Shown here piece by piece: positions 1 to 8,712 of a DNA stretch of 64,000 nucleotides. Every line of letters starts with the position of its first letter. The first letter of the stretch is position 1. The notes beneath the pieces were generated by a model that worked only from the letters and a program-made list of their open reading frames with translations, did not search any database and was not told where the DNA came from. The position numbers and the translations under genes are program-made. Origin of the DNA: an uncultured Alistipes sp. (lineage in GTDB: Bacteria; Bacteroidota; Bacteroidia; Bacteroidales; Rikenellaceae); assembly GCA_944321185.1 (NCBI GenBank), contig CALUKH010000006.1, positions 19,594 to 83,593 of the forward strand. Direction: 5' to 3'.

Positions 1-1370
1 TCGTTCAGTTCGCGGTCGGCAATGGTGTTGTCCCAGAACTTCGATTCGTCCCAGATCAGTTCGCCGGTCTGCTTGTCGCGGCCCGAGACGTAGCGGTTGT
101 AGAGCCGGTAGGTGTAACCGTCGTTGTCGAAGGGCGAGAAGATGGGGAGCACCTCGTAGTACTCGTGCGAAGGCGAGAAGATGTCGTTGATGTTGTACGA
201 GGCGGAGAGCATCGGCCGGAACGTAAGCCGGCGTCCCAGTTTGTAGGTGTTGTTCAACCGGGCCGTGATACGCTGTTGGGTATTGCCCTTGACCGAGGCC
301 TGTTCGCGGTAGTAGGAGGCCGAGAAGTAGTTGGCCGTGTGTTCGTTTCCACCCGAGATCGAGACATTGGCCAGGAAGTTCTGCCCCAGACCGAAGTAGA
401 GGTCGGGCCAGTAGGTATCGGTGGTCGAGTAGCTGTTCATCTCGTTGTCCTGATAGGGGAACAACGTCGGGTCGTTGCCGCCGTTGACCCAGGCCTCCTG
501 GGCATAGGCCATGTACTGTGCGGCGTTGAGCGTCTTGAAGCGGGTGCTCTCGTCGATGGCCGAGACGCCGTACCGGAGTGTGGCCTTGACCGTGGCGGGA
601 CCGCTGTTCAGACGACCGCGCTTGGTGGTGACCAGGATGACGCCGTTGGCGCCGTCGGCACCGTAGATCGAGACTTCGGAGGCATCCTTCAGCACGGTGA
701 TCGACTCTACGTCCTCGGGGTTGATGAACGACAGCGGCGAGACAGTCGAATCGAATCCGGGGATGGTGTTGGTTCCGGTACCCGTGTAGATGGGTACACC
801 GTCGACGATCCACAACGGTTCGTTCGAGGCGCTGAGCGAGGCTTCGCCGCGGATACGGATTTCGTAACGCGAGCGCACCGAGGTCGGGCCGTCGGTATTG
901 GGCGTGATGTCCATACCGGGGACCATACCGTCGAGGATATTGTCCAGACGGGTCACCGGCTTGAATTCCAGATCCTTGGCATTGACCTGGAAGGCGCTTC
1001 CGACCAGATCCTCGCGCTTCTGCACGCGGCCGTATCCCTGAACGACGACGGCATCGATATCCGTATCGCTCTGCATGCGGACGTTGAGCATCTCCATCGA
1101 TTCGGTGACGTTCATGTTGCGGGTCTTCATGCCCACATAGGAGAAGGTGACGGTTGCAGTGGGGCGATTGCCCAGCGAGAGCGTGTAGTTGCCCTGCGTA
1201 TCGGTGGTTGTGCCCAGGGAGGTACCCTTGACGAAGACGCTCACACCGATCAGCGGAACGCCCTGTTCATCGACAACGCGGCCTTTGATGAATCTGCCGT
1301 TCTGAGCCAGACCCGTACTGACAGCCAGCGTAGCAAGCAGGACAAGACAGAGGTTTAGAAATCGTTTCAT
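1..1370 (-). CDS. SusC/RagA-family TonB-linked outer-membrane receptor, N-terminal 456 codons (partial)
   Basis: The gene runs off the left edge, so only the N-terminal half is present. It starts at an ATG at 1370 with a signal peptide (MKRFLNLCLVLLATLAVS, ending near LAQ at residue 23). A carboxypeptidase-regulatory-like beta domain follows (GRVVDEQGVPLIGVSVFVKG, about residues 28-105), then the TonB plug. The plug ends in the family signature GADGANGVILVTTKRG near residues 236-252, after which the barrel begins. SusC proteins form TonB-driven pores for glycans or peptides together with a SusD lipoprotein, which would lie outside the window. The substrate cannot be read from this part. A hairpin and a DUF5118-like remnant lie directly upstream. 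Confidence 0.95.
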   Translation of the reverse strand, partial: MKRFLNLCLVLLATLAVSTGLAQNGRFIKGRVVDEQGVPLIGVSVFVKGTSLGTTTDTQGNYTLSLGNRPTATVTFSYVGMKTRNMNVTESMEMLNVRMQSDTDIDAVVVQGYGRVQKREDLVGSAFQVNAKDLEFKPVTRLDNILDGMVPGMDITPNTDGPTSVRSRYEIRIRGEASLSASNEPLWIVDGVPIYTGTGTNTIPGFDSTVSPLSFINPEDVESITVLKDASEVSIYGADGANGVILVTTKRGRLNSGPATVKATLRYGVSAIDESTRFKTLNAAQYMAYAQEAWVNGGNDPTLFPYQDNEMNSYSTTDTYWPDLYFGLGQNFLANVSISGGNEHTANYFSASYYREQASVKGNTQQRITARLNNTYKLGRRLTFRPMLSASYNINDIFSPSHEYYEVLPIFSPFDNDGYTYRLYNRYVSGRDKQTGELIWDESKFWDNTIADRELN

Positions 1371-1389
1371 AGGCAGTATGGGTTATGGA

Positions 1390-1408
1390 CGGAGCCGTCG
1401 CGGCTCCG
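1390..1408 (-). other. Hairpin in the leader of the susC-like gene
   Basis: A perfect 7-bp inverted repeat (CGGAGCC / GGCTCCG) with a 5-nt loop lies about 20 nt upstream of the susC-like ATG. No U-tract follows in the gene's direction, so it is not a standard intrinsic terminator. It may be a leader structure or a processing site. Confidence 0.5.
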
Positions 1409-1415
1409 CAGTTAA

Positions 1416-1664
1416 TCAATTCGTTGCGAGGTCCATACGCGGAATCTCGATATAGAGTTTGCCACCGACCTTGTGCAGGGTCGGGACGGGAGCCTGGGCC
1501 GTCACGCAGCCCTTCTCCTTCGAGAGGGTCTTCTTGAACTTCGAAACCGGGGAGTTCGCGGCCTCGGCCTGTTCGGTCTTGTCCTTCTTTTTGGACCGCT
1601 TCTTGGCCCATGTCGGGCCTTGCCCGATGAGCAGGAAACATACTACCGATATAGTAAAAAAGGG
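1416..1664 (-). pseudogene. Start-less remnant of a DUF5117/DUF5118-type zinc metalloprotease N-terminus
   Basis: On the minus strand a frame opens after a TGA at 1665-1667 and stays open for 82 codons to a TGA at 1416-1418. It reads as the hydrophobic tail of a signal peptide (ISVVCFLLIGQGPTWA), a lysine-rich linker (KKRSKKKDKTEQAE) and then VSKFKKTLSKEKG...LHKVGGKLYIEIP. That pattern resembles the N-terminus of secreted DUF5118/DUF5117 metalloproteases of Bacteroidota. No ATG, GTG or TTG sits where the signal peptide should begin, and the frame ends inside the DUF5118 motif. I read it as a degraded fragment. A short leader peptide is the alternative. The family match is from memory of its N-terminal pattern. 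Confidence 0.45.
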
Positions 1665-1690
1665 TCAATTTATACTACATATGGTTTTTG

Positions 1691-1698
1691 CAAATATA
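1691..1698 (-). promoter_or_regulatory. Possible Bacteroidota -7 box (TATATTTG) upstream of the susC-like gene
   Basis: The minus strand reads TATATTTG, matching TAnnTTTG. It sits in an AT-rich stretch about 320 nt upstream of the susC-like ATG and just upstream of the DUF5118-like remnant. No convincing TTTG -33 box stands at the usual distance. Confidence 0.4.
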
Positions 1699-2079
1699 AA
1701 GATTAATTTTATAAACTTATTCGCATCCGGTAAAAAATCTGGCCGGGTTATGATGGAGGTTAACCGGTTGCCGGAGTTGTGTGGATAAAGGAATCAGGTG
1801 TGAAAGAGGGTGTATGTAGTTTGTTTCTTAGCAAATTAGATCATCCATTTTGAGCCGGACTGGCTGTCGTCTGACCGCGATCGACCTCGACGGGAAAATA
1901 TTTTTGCTTGCGGATTGTTTCGAAGCCTTGCCGCTTCAACGGGTCCTGTCGTTCGTTCCGGTGGCGGATTGCGACGGTCGCGGCTCTTCGGCTCTTCGGA
2001 ATGGGGCGCCGGGGCGGGACCCTCCTGATGCGGCGGTTGCACGGAGCGGTGCAAATCGACAAGGTGGTCGGAATGTGTT

Positions 2080-2124
2080 GGAGCAGGGCTCCGGACGGAA
2101 TGCACCCATCCGAAACCCTGCTCC
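2080..2124 (-). terminator. Inverted repeat downstream of the efflux operon, possible terminator
   Basis: A 9-bp perfect inverted repeat (GGAGCAGGG / CCCTGCTCC) encloses 27 nt and lies about 30 nt past the tolC-like stop. There is no clear U-tract, so termination is inferred from position only. Confidence 0.4.
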
Positions 2125-2155
2125 GCGGGATGATTTTGTGGAGGATATGCCCTCC

Positions 2156-3328
2156 TTACAGCTCGTTTTTGAGAAGCTCGGCCACAGCCCCCTGGTATTG
2201 ACGCTCGATGGACATGTAGTTCTGCAGATTCCGGTAGATACCGTCGGCCTCGACGTAATAGTCGATCACCGAGATCTCGCCCTTCTCGACCGCCGTGCGC
2301 AGCAGTTCGAGCGTCTGGTAGAGCAGCTCCACGTCGTAGGTTTCGGCCGCCTTGCCCAGGGCCTGCAACTCCTGGATCCGGGCCCGGACCCGATTCTCGG
2401 TCTGCATGCGGGCGTTCTCCAGCTGGAGCTGCGTGCCGGCATGCTGGGCCCGGGCGATGCGCACCTTGCGCTGGCTGGAGAAGAGCGGGAAGGAGGCTCC
2501 GATCAGAAATCCGTTCCGGGCCTCGTTCATCTCCGTGTTCCGGCGGTATCCGACCTCCAGTTTGGGGATCCAGTTCTGGCGGTTGACGCGGATCTCCTGG
2601 GCAGCGGCCTGCTCCGAGGCCTGGAACGTACGCAACGCATAGTCCGATGCCACCGCCTCGTTGTAGATCTTCTCATAATCTGCCGTGAGGAGCCCCGTGC
2701 CGTACTCCGTCGGTTCGAGGGTCAGCGGGGTGTTCCCGTTGAGTGCCAGCAGCTCCTGCAGGGCCGTCAGACGGGCCGTTTCGGCCTGTGTCAGTTCGGT
2801 CTGCACGTTCATCCGGTCCATCTTGATCTTGTTCACCTCGAGTTGGGTTGCATCGCCGGCCTCGAGACGTCGGGTGAAGAGCGCCAGAAGCTCTTCCGCA
2901 TTTTTTCTCCGCGATTCCAGCAATTCGCGGACCCGGTTCTGATAAACCAGATCCAGACAGAGGTTCTTGGCCTCGAGCAGGATGTCGCGGCGCGCCGTGA
3001 GGTATTGCAGATTGAGAACCTCCTTTTGCAGCCGGCCCGACTTGATCCGGGCCGCATAGAGGGTCGGGAAGTCGAATCCCTGCGTCACGACAAGTTCCGA
3101 GCTGGCCATGCCGTCGGTTCCCTTCAGATAGAAGGGGCTGTATTCGAGCGAAGGGTCATCGGGCAGGTTGCGGTTTCGGATCTCGAGTTCGGCGGCCTCG
3201 TTGGTTTTTCGGATGGCCTGCAGCTCCTTGTTGTTCTGCTCGACCTGTTCCAGGATGAGCTCGATCTGCTGGGCCTCGACATGTGCGGCCACGAGTGAAA
3301 CCAGAACCGTGACAAGTATCTTTTTCAT
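2156..3328 (-). CDS. TolC-family outer-membrane efflux protein (CusC/CzcC type)
   Basis: This 390-residue protein is the outer-membrane channel of a tripartite metal-efflux pump. The start is the ATG at 3328, which gives a clear signal peptide (MKKILVTVLVSLVAAHVEAQ). The body is the two long coiled-coil repeats of the OEP family: ELILEQVEQNNKELQAIRK near the N-terminus, and glutamine/glutamate-rich helices such as ARIQELQALGKAAETYDVEL later. Its length fits CzcC-type members. It is the last gene of a minus-strand operon after the adaptor and the RND pump, so it should complete that machine. Confidence 0.9.
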   Translation of the reverse strand: MKKILVTVLVSLVAAHVEAQQIELILEQVEQNNKELQAIRKTNEAAELEIRNRNLPDDPSLEYSPFYLKGTDGMASSELVVTQGFDFPTLYAARIKSGRLQKEVLNLQYLTARRDILLEAKNLCLDLVYQNRVRELLESRRKNAEELLALFTRRLEAGDATQLEVNKIKMDRMNVQTELTQAETARLTALQELLALNGNTPLTLEPTEYGTGLLTADYEKIYNEAVASDYALRTFQASEQAAAQEIRVNRQNWIPKLEVGYRRNTEMNEARNGFLIGASFPLFSSQRKVRIARAQHAGTQLQLENARMQTENRVRARIQELQALGKAAETYDVELLYQTLELLRTAVEKGEISVIDYYVEADGIYRNLQNYMSIERQYQGAVAELLKNEL

Positions 3329-3397
3329 GGTAAGTGTAGCTTTTTTATATATGGTATGCGTCGGCATCTCGAAGCGGGTTTGCTCTTTGGCCGGGGA

Positions 3398-6300
3398 TTA
3401 CTCTTTCGGCAGATCGTGGCGAACGATTCGGTTTTTGCGGTTGAGCCATTCGTACATGATCGGGATGATGAAGGCATTCAGGAAGGTCGAGGTCAGCAGA
3501 CCGCCCAGAATGACCTTGGCCATCGGGCTCTGGATCTCGTTGCCGGGCAGATCGCCGCGCAGAGCCAGCGGGATCAGGGCCAGGGCCGAGGTCAGTGCCG
3601 TCATCAGAATCGGGTTCAACCGGTCGAGCGAGCCGGTCAGGATGCTTTCGCGCAGCGAAACCCCCTCTTCGCGCAGCAGGTTGTAGCGGTTGATCAGCAG
3701 CATGCCGTTGCGGGTGGCGATACCGAACAGGGAGATGAATCCGATGATGGCCGGGATGCTCACCTCGCCGGTGGTGAACAGCAGCGCGAAGACGCCGCCG
3801 ATCAGGGCCAGGGGCAGATTCAGCAGGATGACGCCGCTCTCCGTGGCGTTCTTGAACTGCATGTAGAGCAGCAGGAAGATGACGACGATGCTCAGCAGCG
3901 AGGTCAGCAACAGGATGCGGCTGGCGCTCTGTTCGCTCTCGAACTGCCCGCCGTATTCGATATGGTAGCCTTCGGGCAGGGTGATCTGCGTGTCGATCCG
4001 CTGGCGGATGTCGTTGACCACGCTGCGCAGGTCGCGCCCGCTGGTGTTGGCCGAGATGACGATCTTGCGTTTGACATTCTCGCGGTTGATGGTGTTCGGG
4101 CCCGTCGAGGAGACCACCTCGGCTACCTCCGACAACGGTACCTTGCGTCCGTCGGGGCCGTCCACGATCAGATCACGGATGGCTTCGGCCCGGCCGCGGT
4201 TCTTCTCGTCGGCCCGCACGACCAGGTTGAAGCTCTTGCCGTCGACGTAGACCTGCGAGACGTTCTCGCCCGCCAGGCAGACCGTGACGAAGCGGTTGAA
4301 GTCGGCCAGCGAGATGCCGTACCGGGCCAGCATGTCGCGTTTGGGGATGATCTTCAGTTCGGGGCGTTCGATCTGTTGTTCGACGTTCAGATCGGCGATG
4401 CCGTCCACCGTCCGGATGGCCTCCTTGATCTGGTTGCCGAGTGTGAACATCCGGTTCAGGTCGTCGCCGAAGAGCTTGATGGCGATGCTGGCCTGCGTAC
4501 CGCTCAGCATGGCGTCGATGCGGTGGCTGATCGGCTGACCGATCTCGATGTTGGCCCCGACGATTGTCGAGAGTTTCTGCCGCACTTCGTCGAGCAGTTC
4601 GCGGTGCGAGCGGCCGTCGAGTTCGAACGGCGCCTCGATTTCGGAGACGTTGACTCCCAGGGCATGCTCATCGAGTTCGGCACGTCCGGTTTTGCGGGCC
4701 ACGGTCTTGATTTCGGGGATCGAGAGCAGCAACTCTTCGGCCTGACGTCCGATGCGGTCCGACTCCTCGAGCGAGATTCCGGGCAGTGAGCTGACGTTGA
4801 TCGTGAACGACCCCTCGTTGAAGGCGGGCAGGAAGCTGTGGCCCAGTGTGAAGAAGAGCCCCAGGGCCACGGCAAACAGCGCCACGGTACAGCCTACGAC
4901 ACTCTTCTTGTGGGCCAGCGCCCATTCGAGCGCCCGCAGGTAGTGCCGCTTGAGCCATACGGCGAGGAAGGCCTCCTTGGGCACGCCGTCGCCCTGTTCC
5001 ATCTTCTTGCCCAGCAGATAGCTGCACAATACGGGGGTCAGTGTCAGGGCGACGATCGTCGAGGCGAACAGCGCCACGATGAAGGCCACGCCCAGCGGGA
5101 TGAGCATCCGCCCCTCCATGCCGCTCAGGAAGAAGAGCGGCAGGAAGCTCACGACGATGATCAGCGTCGAGTTCAGGATCGGCATGCGGACCTCGCGCGA
5201 GGCGTTGAAGACGACCTCCAGGACCGATTTGCGCTCGGCAGGGGGGAGCATCCGGTTTTCGCGCAGGTGTTTCCAGACGTTCTCCACGTCGACGATGGCG
5301 TCGTCGACCAGCGAACCGATGGCAATGGCCATGCCGCCCAGACTCATCGTGTTGATACTCAGGCCGAGATAGTGGATTACCAGCAGCGAGATCAGCAGCG
5401 ACAGCGGCAGCGTCACGAGCGAGATTACCGTCGTTCGCACGTTGGCCAGGAAGAGGAAGAGGACCAGCACCACGAAGATGGCCCCTTCGTAGAGCGACTC
5501 CTTGACGTTGGCGATCGAACTGTCGATGAAGTGCGACTGGCGGAAGATGTCGGTCGAGACGTGGACGTCGGCCGGGAGGTTGCGTTGCAGATCCTTCAGC
5601 GCTGTTTCGAGCCGTTCGGTCAGTTCGATGGTTCCGGTATTGGGCTGTTTGGTGACGGTGAGCAGCACGGCGGGCTTGCCCTTCTCCGAGGCGAGGCCCA
5701 GTCGCGGCTGTTGGGCGCCGATCTTCACGTCGGCGATGTCGGCCAGCGTGACCGGCACGCCGTTGCGGGTCTTGACCACCGCTGCGGCGATCTGGTCCAC
5801 GTCGTCCGTAGCCACGACGCCGCGGACGATGTATTCGTTGCCGAATTCGTAGATCACGCCGCCGTTCGTGTTTTGGTTCATCCGGTCGGTGGCCTCGAGC
5901 AGCTCCTGGAGCGAGACTCCGAAGTGTTTCATCTTTTCGGGGTGGATCAGGATCTGATACTCCTTGATGTCGCCGCCGAGCACCGCTACCTGGGCCACGC
6001 CTCCCGTGGAGAGCAGCCGCGGACGGATGGTCCAGTCGGCGATCGTGCGCAGATCGAGCATCGAGGTGCTGTCGGCCGTGAGCCCGACGATGAGCACCTC
6101 GCCCAGGATCGAGGATTGCGGTCCCAGCGTCGGACGTCCCACGTTGGAGGGCAGTTCACCGTCGATGGTGGCGAGCTTCTCCGAGACGATCTGACGGGCC
6201 AGATAGATGTCCGTATCCCAGTCGAACTCCACCCAGACGACCGAGAATCCGGTCGTGGACGACGAGCGTACGCGGCGGACGTGGGTGGCGCCGTTGACGG

Positions 6301-6514
6301 CCGTTTCGATCGGGAAGGTGACCAGTTGTTCGACCTCCTCGGCGGCCATGCCGTTGGCTTCGGTCATGACCACGACCGTGGGGGCGTTCAGATCGGGGAA
6401 GACATCCACCTCCGCATGGTTGGCCGTATAGGTGCCGGCGATGACCAGCACGACGGCCGCCACCAGGATCAGCAGCCGGTTCTGGAGCGAAAATCGGATA
6501 ATTCGATTCAGCAT
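3398..6514 (-). CDS. CusA/CzcA-family heavy-metal efflux RND transporter
   Basis: This 1038-residue inner-membrane proton-driven pump has the classic RND plan of twelve membrane helices and two large periplasmic loops. The N-terminus begins LNRIIRFSLQNRLLILVAA. The heavy-metal signature in helix 4, GMAIAIGSLVDDAIVDVEN, lies near residues 391-410 and carries paired aspartates. Length fits the HME-RND family (about 1020-1060). The metal cannot be assigned from sequence. The His-rich adaptor next door is compatible with divalent ions such as Zn, Co or Ni, and Cu/Ag is possible. It lies between the adaptor gene (13-nt gap) and the tolC-like gene. Confidence 0.93.
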   Translation of the reverse strand: MLNRIIRFSLQNRLLILVAAVVLVIAGTYTANHAEVDVFPDLNAPTVVVMTEANGMAAEEVEQLVTFPIETAVNGATHVRRVRSSSTTGFSVVWVEFDWDTDIYLARQIVSEKLATIDGELPSNVGRPTLGPQSSILGEVLIVGLTADSTSMLDLRTIADWTIRPRLLSTGGVAQVAVLGGDIKEYQILIHPEKMKHFGVSLQELLEATDRMNQNTNGGVIYEFGNEYIVRGVVATDDVDQIAAAVVKTRNGVPVTLADIADVKIGAQQPRLGLASEKGKPAVLLTVTKQPNTGTIELTERLETALKDLQRNLPADVHVSTDIFRQSHFIDSSIANVKESLYEGAIFVVLVLFLFLANVRTTVISLVTLPLSLLISLLVIHYLGLSINTMSLGGMAIAIGSLVDDAIVDVENVWKHLRENRMLPPAERKSVLEVVFNASREVRMPILNSTLIIVVSFLPLFFLSGMEGRMLIPLGVAFIVALFASTIVALTLTPVLCSYLLGKKMEQGDGVPKEAFLAVWLKRHYLRALEWALAHKKSVVGCTVALFAVALGLFFTLGHSFLPAFNEGSFTINVSSLPGISLEESDRIGRQAEELLLSIPEIKTVARKTGRAELDEHALGVNVSEIEAPFELDGRSHRELLDEVRQKLSTIVGANIEIGQPISHRIDAMLSGTQASIAIKLFGDDLNRMFTLGNQIKEAIRTVDGIADLNVEQQIERPELKIIPKRDMLARYGISLADFNRFVTVCLAGENVSQVYVDGKSFNLVVRADEKNRGRAEAIRDLIVDGPDGRKVPLSEVAEVVSSTGPNTINRENVKRKIVISANTSGRDLRSVVNDIRQRIDTQITLPEGYHIEYGGQFESEQSASRILLLTSLLSIVVIFLLLYMQFKNATESGVILLNLPLALIGGVFALLFTTGEVSIPAIIGFISLFGIATRNGMLLINRYNLLREEGVSLRESILTGSLDRLNPILMTALTSALALIPLALRGDLPGNEIQSPMAKVILGGLLTSTFLNAFIIPIMYEWLNRKNRIVRHDLPKE

Positions 6515-6526
6515 GGTGCGACGCGA

Positions 6527-7708
6527 TTAATGGTTGTGGGTATGGGCCGGGATCATGTTGCTGGCCGAGGCCAGTTTGACGTGAATGGCCCCCTGGGTGA
6601 CGACCTGCTCGCCGCCCTGGAGTCCGCCGAGGATCTCCACGCGTTCACCGTCCGAGGCTCCGGTGCGCACCTCCTGCTTGCGGTAGCACTCCTCGTCGAG
6701 CTGCAGGTAGACGAAGTAGACGCCCTGCTCCTCGGTGAGGGCCGTGACGGGGAGGCTGATGACGTCGTGACGGGGGGCGGCAAGCAGCCGGACTTCGGCG
6801 AAGGTTCCGGGCAGCAGCTCCTTGTCGGCCTTCATTTCGAAGGTCACGGGCACGTATCCCGCCGCATCGGCGGTGCTTCTGCCATAGGCCAGCATGCGGC
6901 CGTTGAGCTGCTGCGTGTCGAAAAAGTGCTCCGAGCACGAGGGTTTGAAACGGGCGGCGACGACCTTGTCGAGCGAAGCGTAGTAGCGTTCCGGCACGTC
7001 GACCTTCAGGTAAAGACGCCGGTTTCGGGTCAGCCGTGCCAGGGGCTGCCCGGTGGAGACGTAGTCGCCCGTCTGGACCAGACAGGCGGTCACCGAGCCG
7101 CTGACGGGGCTCTTGACGACATTCCCCTGACCGCTGCGGGAGCGGGTGACGGCTTCGTAGGCGATTCTGGCGGTTTCGTAATTGTTCTTGGCGGCATTGT
7201 ACTCCTTCTGGGAGACGATCTTCTCGTCGATGAGGCTGCTGACCCGTTCGAACTCCTTGCGGGCCGTTTCGTAGGCGATGGCGGCGCGTTCGATCGGGTC
7301 ACCGTCCTGGAGATTGCGGGCCGAGACGGCAAAGAGCTCCTCACCGGCCCCGACCGTGCTTCCCTCGACGATCGGGCGCAGAAACGTCACCAGGCCCGAT
7401 ACCGGAGCCACGATCAGCGTCTGGTCTTCGGTTGCGGGGAGAATCGTTCCGCTGGCGGGGATGACGCTGTGAAAGTCACCCGGCGTGATGCGTTCGACGA
7501 CCACGCCGGCAGCCCGGGCCTTTTCGGCCGGCAGGACGATTTCGTCCGCATGGGCATGTTCTCCCGATTCGTCTGCGTGCATCTCCTGTTCCTCCAGTTC
7601 ATGGTCATGTTCGTGGCCATGTGTCTCCTTTGCGCCACCTGCGTTCCCATGGCACGAGGCCATGAGCACTGCGCAGAGCATTCCGACCAATAGGTTTCCC
7701 GTTTTCAT
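6527..7708 (-). CDS. RND efflux periplasmic adaptor (CusB/CzcB type), His-rich lipoprotein
   Basis: This 393-residue membrane-fusion protein bridges the RND pump and the TolC-like channel. The start at 7708 gives a lipoprotein signal peptide with lipobox cysteine 19 (VLMASC). Residues about 27-52 are rich in His, Glu and Asp (HGHEHDHE, GEHAHADE), a likely metal-sensing or delivery segment. Then come the beta-barrel/lipoyl halves (VIPASGTILP, VSGLVTFLRPIVEGSTVGAG), a helical hairpin (ERVSSLIDEKIVSQKEYNAAK) and the C-terminal beta domains (GLQGGEQVVTQGA). It is first in the operon and has its own promoter. Confidence 0.92.
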   Translation of the reverse strand: MKTGNLLVGMLCAVLMASCHGNAGGAKETHGHEHDHELEEQEMHADESGEHAHADEIVLPAEKARAAGVVVERITPGDFHSVIPASGTILPATEDQTLIVAPVSGLVTFLRPIVEGSTVGAGEELFAVSARNLQDGDPIERAAIAYETARKEFERVSSLIDEKIVSQKEYNAAKNNYETARIAYEAVTRSRSGQGNVVKSPVSGSVTACLVQTGDYVSTGQPLARLTRNRRLYLKVDVPERYYASLDKVVAARFKPSCSEHFFDTQQLNGRMLAYGRSTADAAGYVPVTFEMKADKELLPGTFAEVRLLAAPRHDVISLPVTALTEEQGVYFVYLQLDEECYRKQEVRTGASDGERVEILGGLQGGEQVVTQGAIHVKLASASNMIPAHTHNH

Positions 7709-7745
7709 GATTTTGCTTTCTGGTTTGTTTCGTTTTTTAGTGAGG

Positions 7746-7753
7746 CAAAAATA
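7746..7753 (-). promoter_or_regulatory. -7 box (TATTTTTG) for the metal-efflux operon
   Basis: The minus strand reads TATTTTTG (TAnnTTTG) 37 nt upstream of the adaptor ATG. A TTTG lies upstream at 7780-7783, but about 26 nt away rather than the usual 19-20. Confidence 0.6.
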
Positions 7754-7765
7754 GCATGAAAAAAA

Positions 7766-7780
7766 TGCAATCGGATTGCA
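7766..7780. promoter_or_regulatory. 15-bp palindrome in the efflux-operon promoter (possible operator)
   Basis: TGCAAT-CGG-ATTGCA is a perfect 6+3+6 inverted repeat lying directly upstream of the -7 box, where RNA polymerase would bind. Its position suits a metal-responsive repressor or activator. No regulator gene is adjacent, so the partner is unknown. Confidence 0.45.
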
Positions 7781-7965
7781 AAGATGTCGATTGCCCCCCC
7801 CCGTGAAAAGGTCTTTTTTATGGGATAATTTTCGAACGCAGGGCTGCGTGGATGAGCGGTTCCCGGCCGGTGGCGGTCCGTCGTGGACGGCCGTTTTCCG
7901 GTCCGGCGCAGCGATGCCTTTCCGCCCGGCAATCACATGACGGAGCCTGCCAGCCCGTTCGTCGG

Positions 7966-8700
7966 TCAGATCTCCGCGAAGAGGTCGAGCTGGTGGAGCA
8001 GCGTGAAGAGGATGAATGCCCCGATAATCAGGCAAAGAATCACCAGCAGGCTGTTCAGCACGCGTACCGAGGGTTTCGTGATCCTGTTTTCGTGGGCCTG
8101 GATGTACTCCCGGAAGAAGAGGTAGAGGGCCGGGACGATGCTGCAGGCCATCAGATAATCCTCCGGGATGCCGAAGAAGTAGACCTTCGACAGCCCGATC
8201 AGGGCCCAGTGGCAGAGGAACATGGCCAGCACGATGTTGATGCGTTCGGAGAAGGCCAGCATCACGCCGATGGTGAAGACCGCCACCGAGCAGGGCATCA
8301 CCGGCGAGGTGATCTCCGGGAACGAGCGTCCCAGCGCCAGCGAGCAGAGCGGGTAGAGGAACGGCATGGCGAACAGCACCCGGGCGAAGATCGTATGGTG
8401 CCCGGTCCGTTCGAGCGAAGCGTGCTTGACCAGCAGGTCGTAGAGCCAGATGCAGCCCATGATGGCCCAGAACAGCGCCTGGGGACTGTGATACTGGCGG
8501 GGTTCGCAGTAGACGAGGAAGTAGACCCCGGCAATCCAGAAGTTGAGTGCGGCCATGTAGAGTTTCATGGCGATCCGCACGCCGCGCGACGGTCGTTTGA
8601 CGAGCAGCGTCGTGAGCAGCACGCCGATGCCGGTCAGCACCAGTTGGGCGGGCCATGTGGCGGCGTTGTAGGCGGCTATCGTATTCCAGAAGGTTTCCAT
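7966..8700 (-). CDS. DUF6064-like integral membrane protein
   Basis: This 244-residue protein is almost entirely hydrophobic, with about seven predicted membrane segments. The N-terminus (FWNTIAAYNAATWPAQLVLTG) and the YFLVYCEPRQYHSPQALFWA region resemble the DUF6064 family, whose function is not known to me. Its stop follows a region with no further gene on this strand until the efflux operon. The upstream yjjB-like gene ends 12 nt before its start, so the two are probably cotranscribed. No catalytic motif is visible. Confidence 0.7.
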   Translation of the reverse strand: METFWNTIAAYNAATWPAQLVLTGIGVLLTTLLVKRPSRGVRIAMKLYMAALNFWIAGVYFLVYCEPRQYHSPQALFWAIMGCIWLYDLLVKHASLERTGHHTIFARVLFAMPFLYPLCSLALGRSFPEITSPVMPCSVAVFTIGVMLAFSERINIVLAMFLCHWALIGLSKVYFFGIPEDYLMACSIVPALYLFFREYIQAHENRITKPSVRVLNSLLVILCLIIGAFILFTLLHQLDLFAEI

Positions 8701-8712
8701 TTCGGCGAGGGG

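Larger units (their letters stand above)
1665..2155. other. Intergenic region with no supported gene
   Basis: This spacer separates the metal-efflux operon from the susC-like gene. The part near 1660-1760 is AT-rich and carries a possible promoter for the susC-like gene. Short open frames exist on both strands between 1836 and 2105, but they overlap each other and show no signal peptide or familiar motif. The rest contains only the inverted repeat described separately. Confidence 0.6.

Noticed and set aside
165-1358. A 397-codon plus-strand frame opposite the susC-like gene
   Set aside because: The minus strand encodes a clear SusC-family protein with signal peptide, carboxypeptidase-like domain and plug signature. 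The plus-strand product matches nothing.
1836-2105. Short open frames in the gap between the efflux operon and the susC-like gene
   Set aside because: Several overlap on both strands, with no signal peptide, no coding-like pattern and no family similarity that I recognise.
7794-7802. The C9 tract as a proven phase-variation switch
   Set aside because: It is outside any gene and upstream of the promoter. A single sequence cannot show length variation, so it is noted only as a possibility with the operator.
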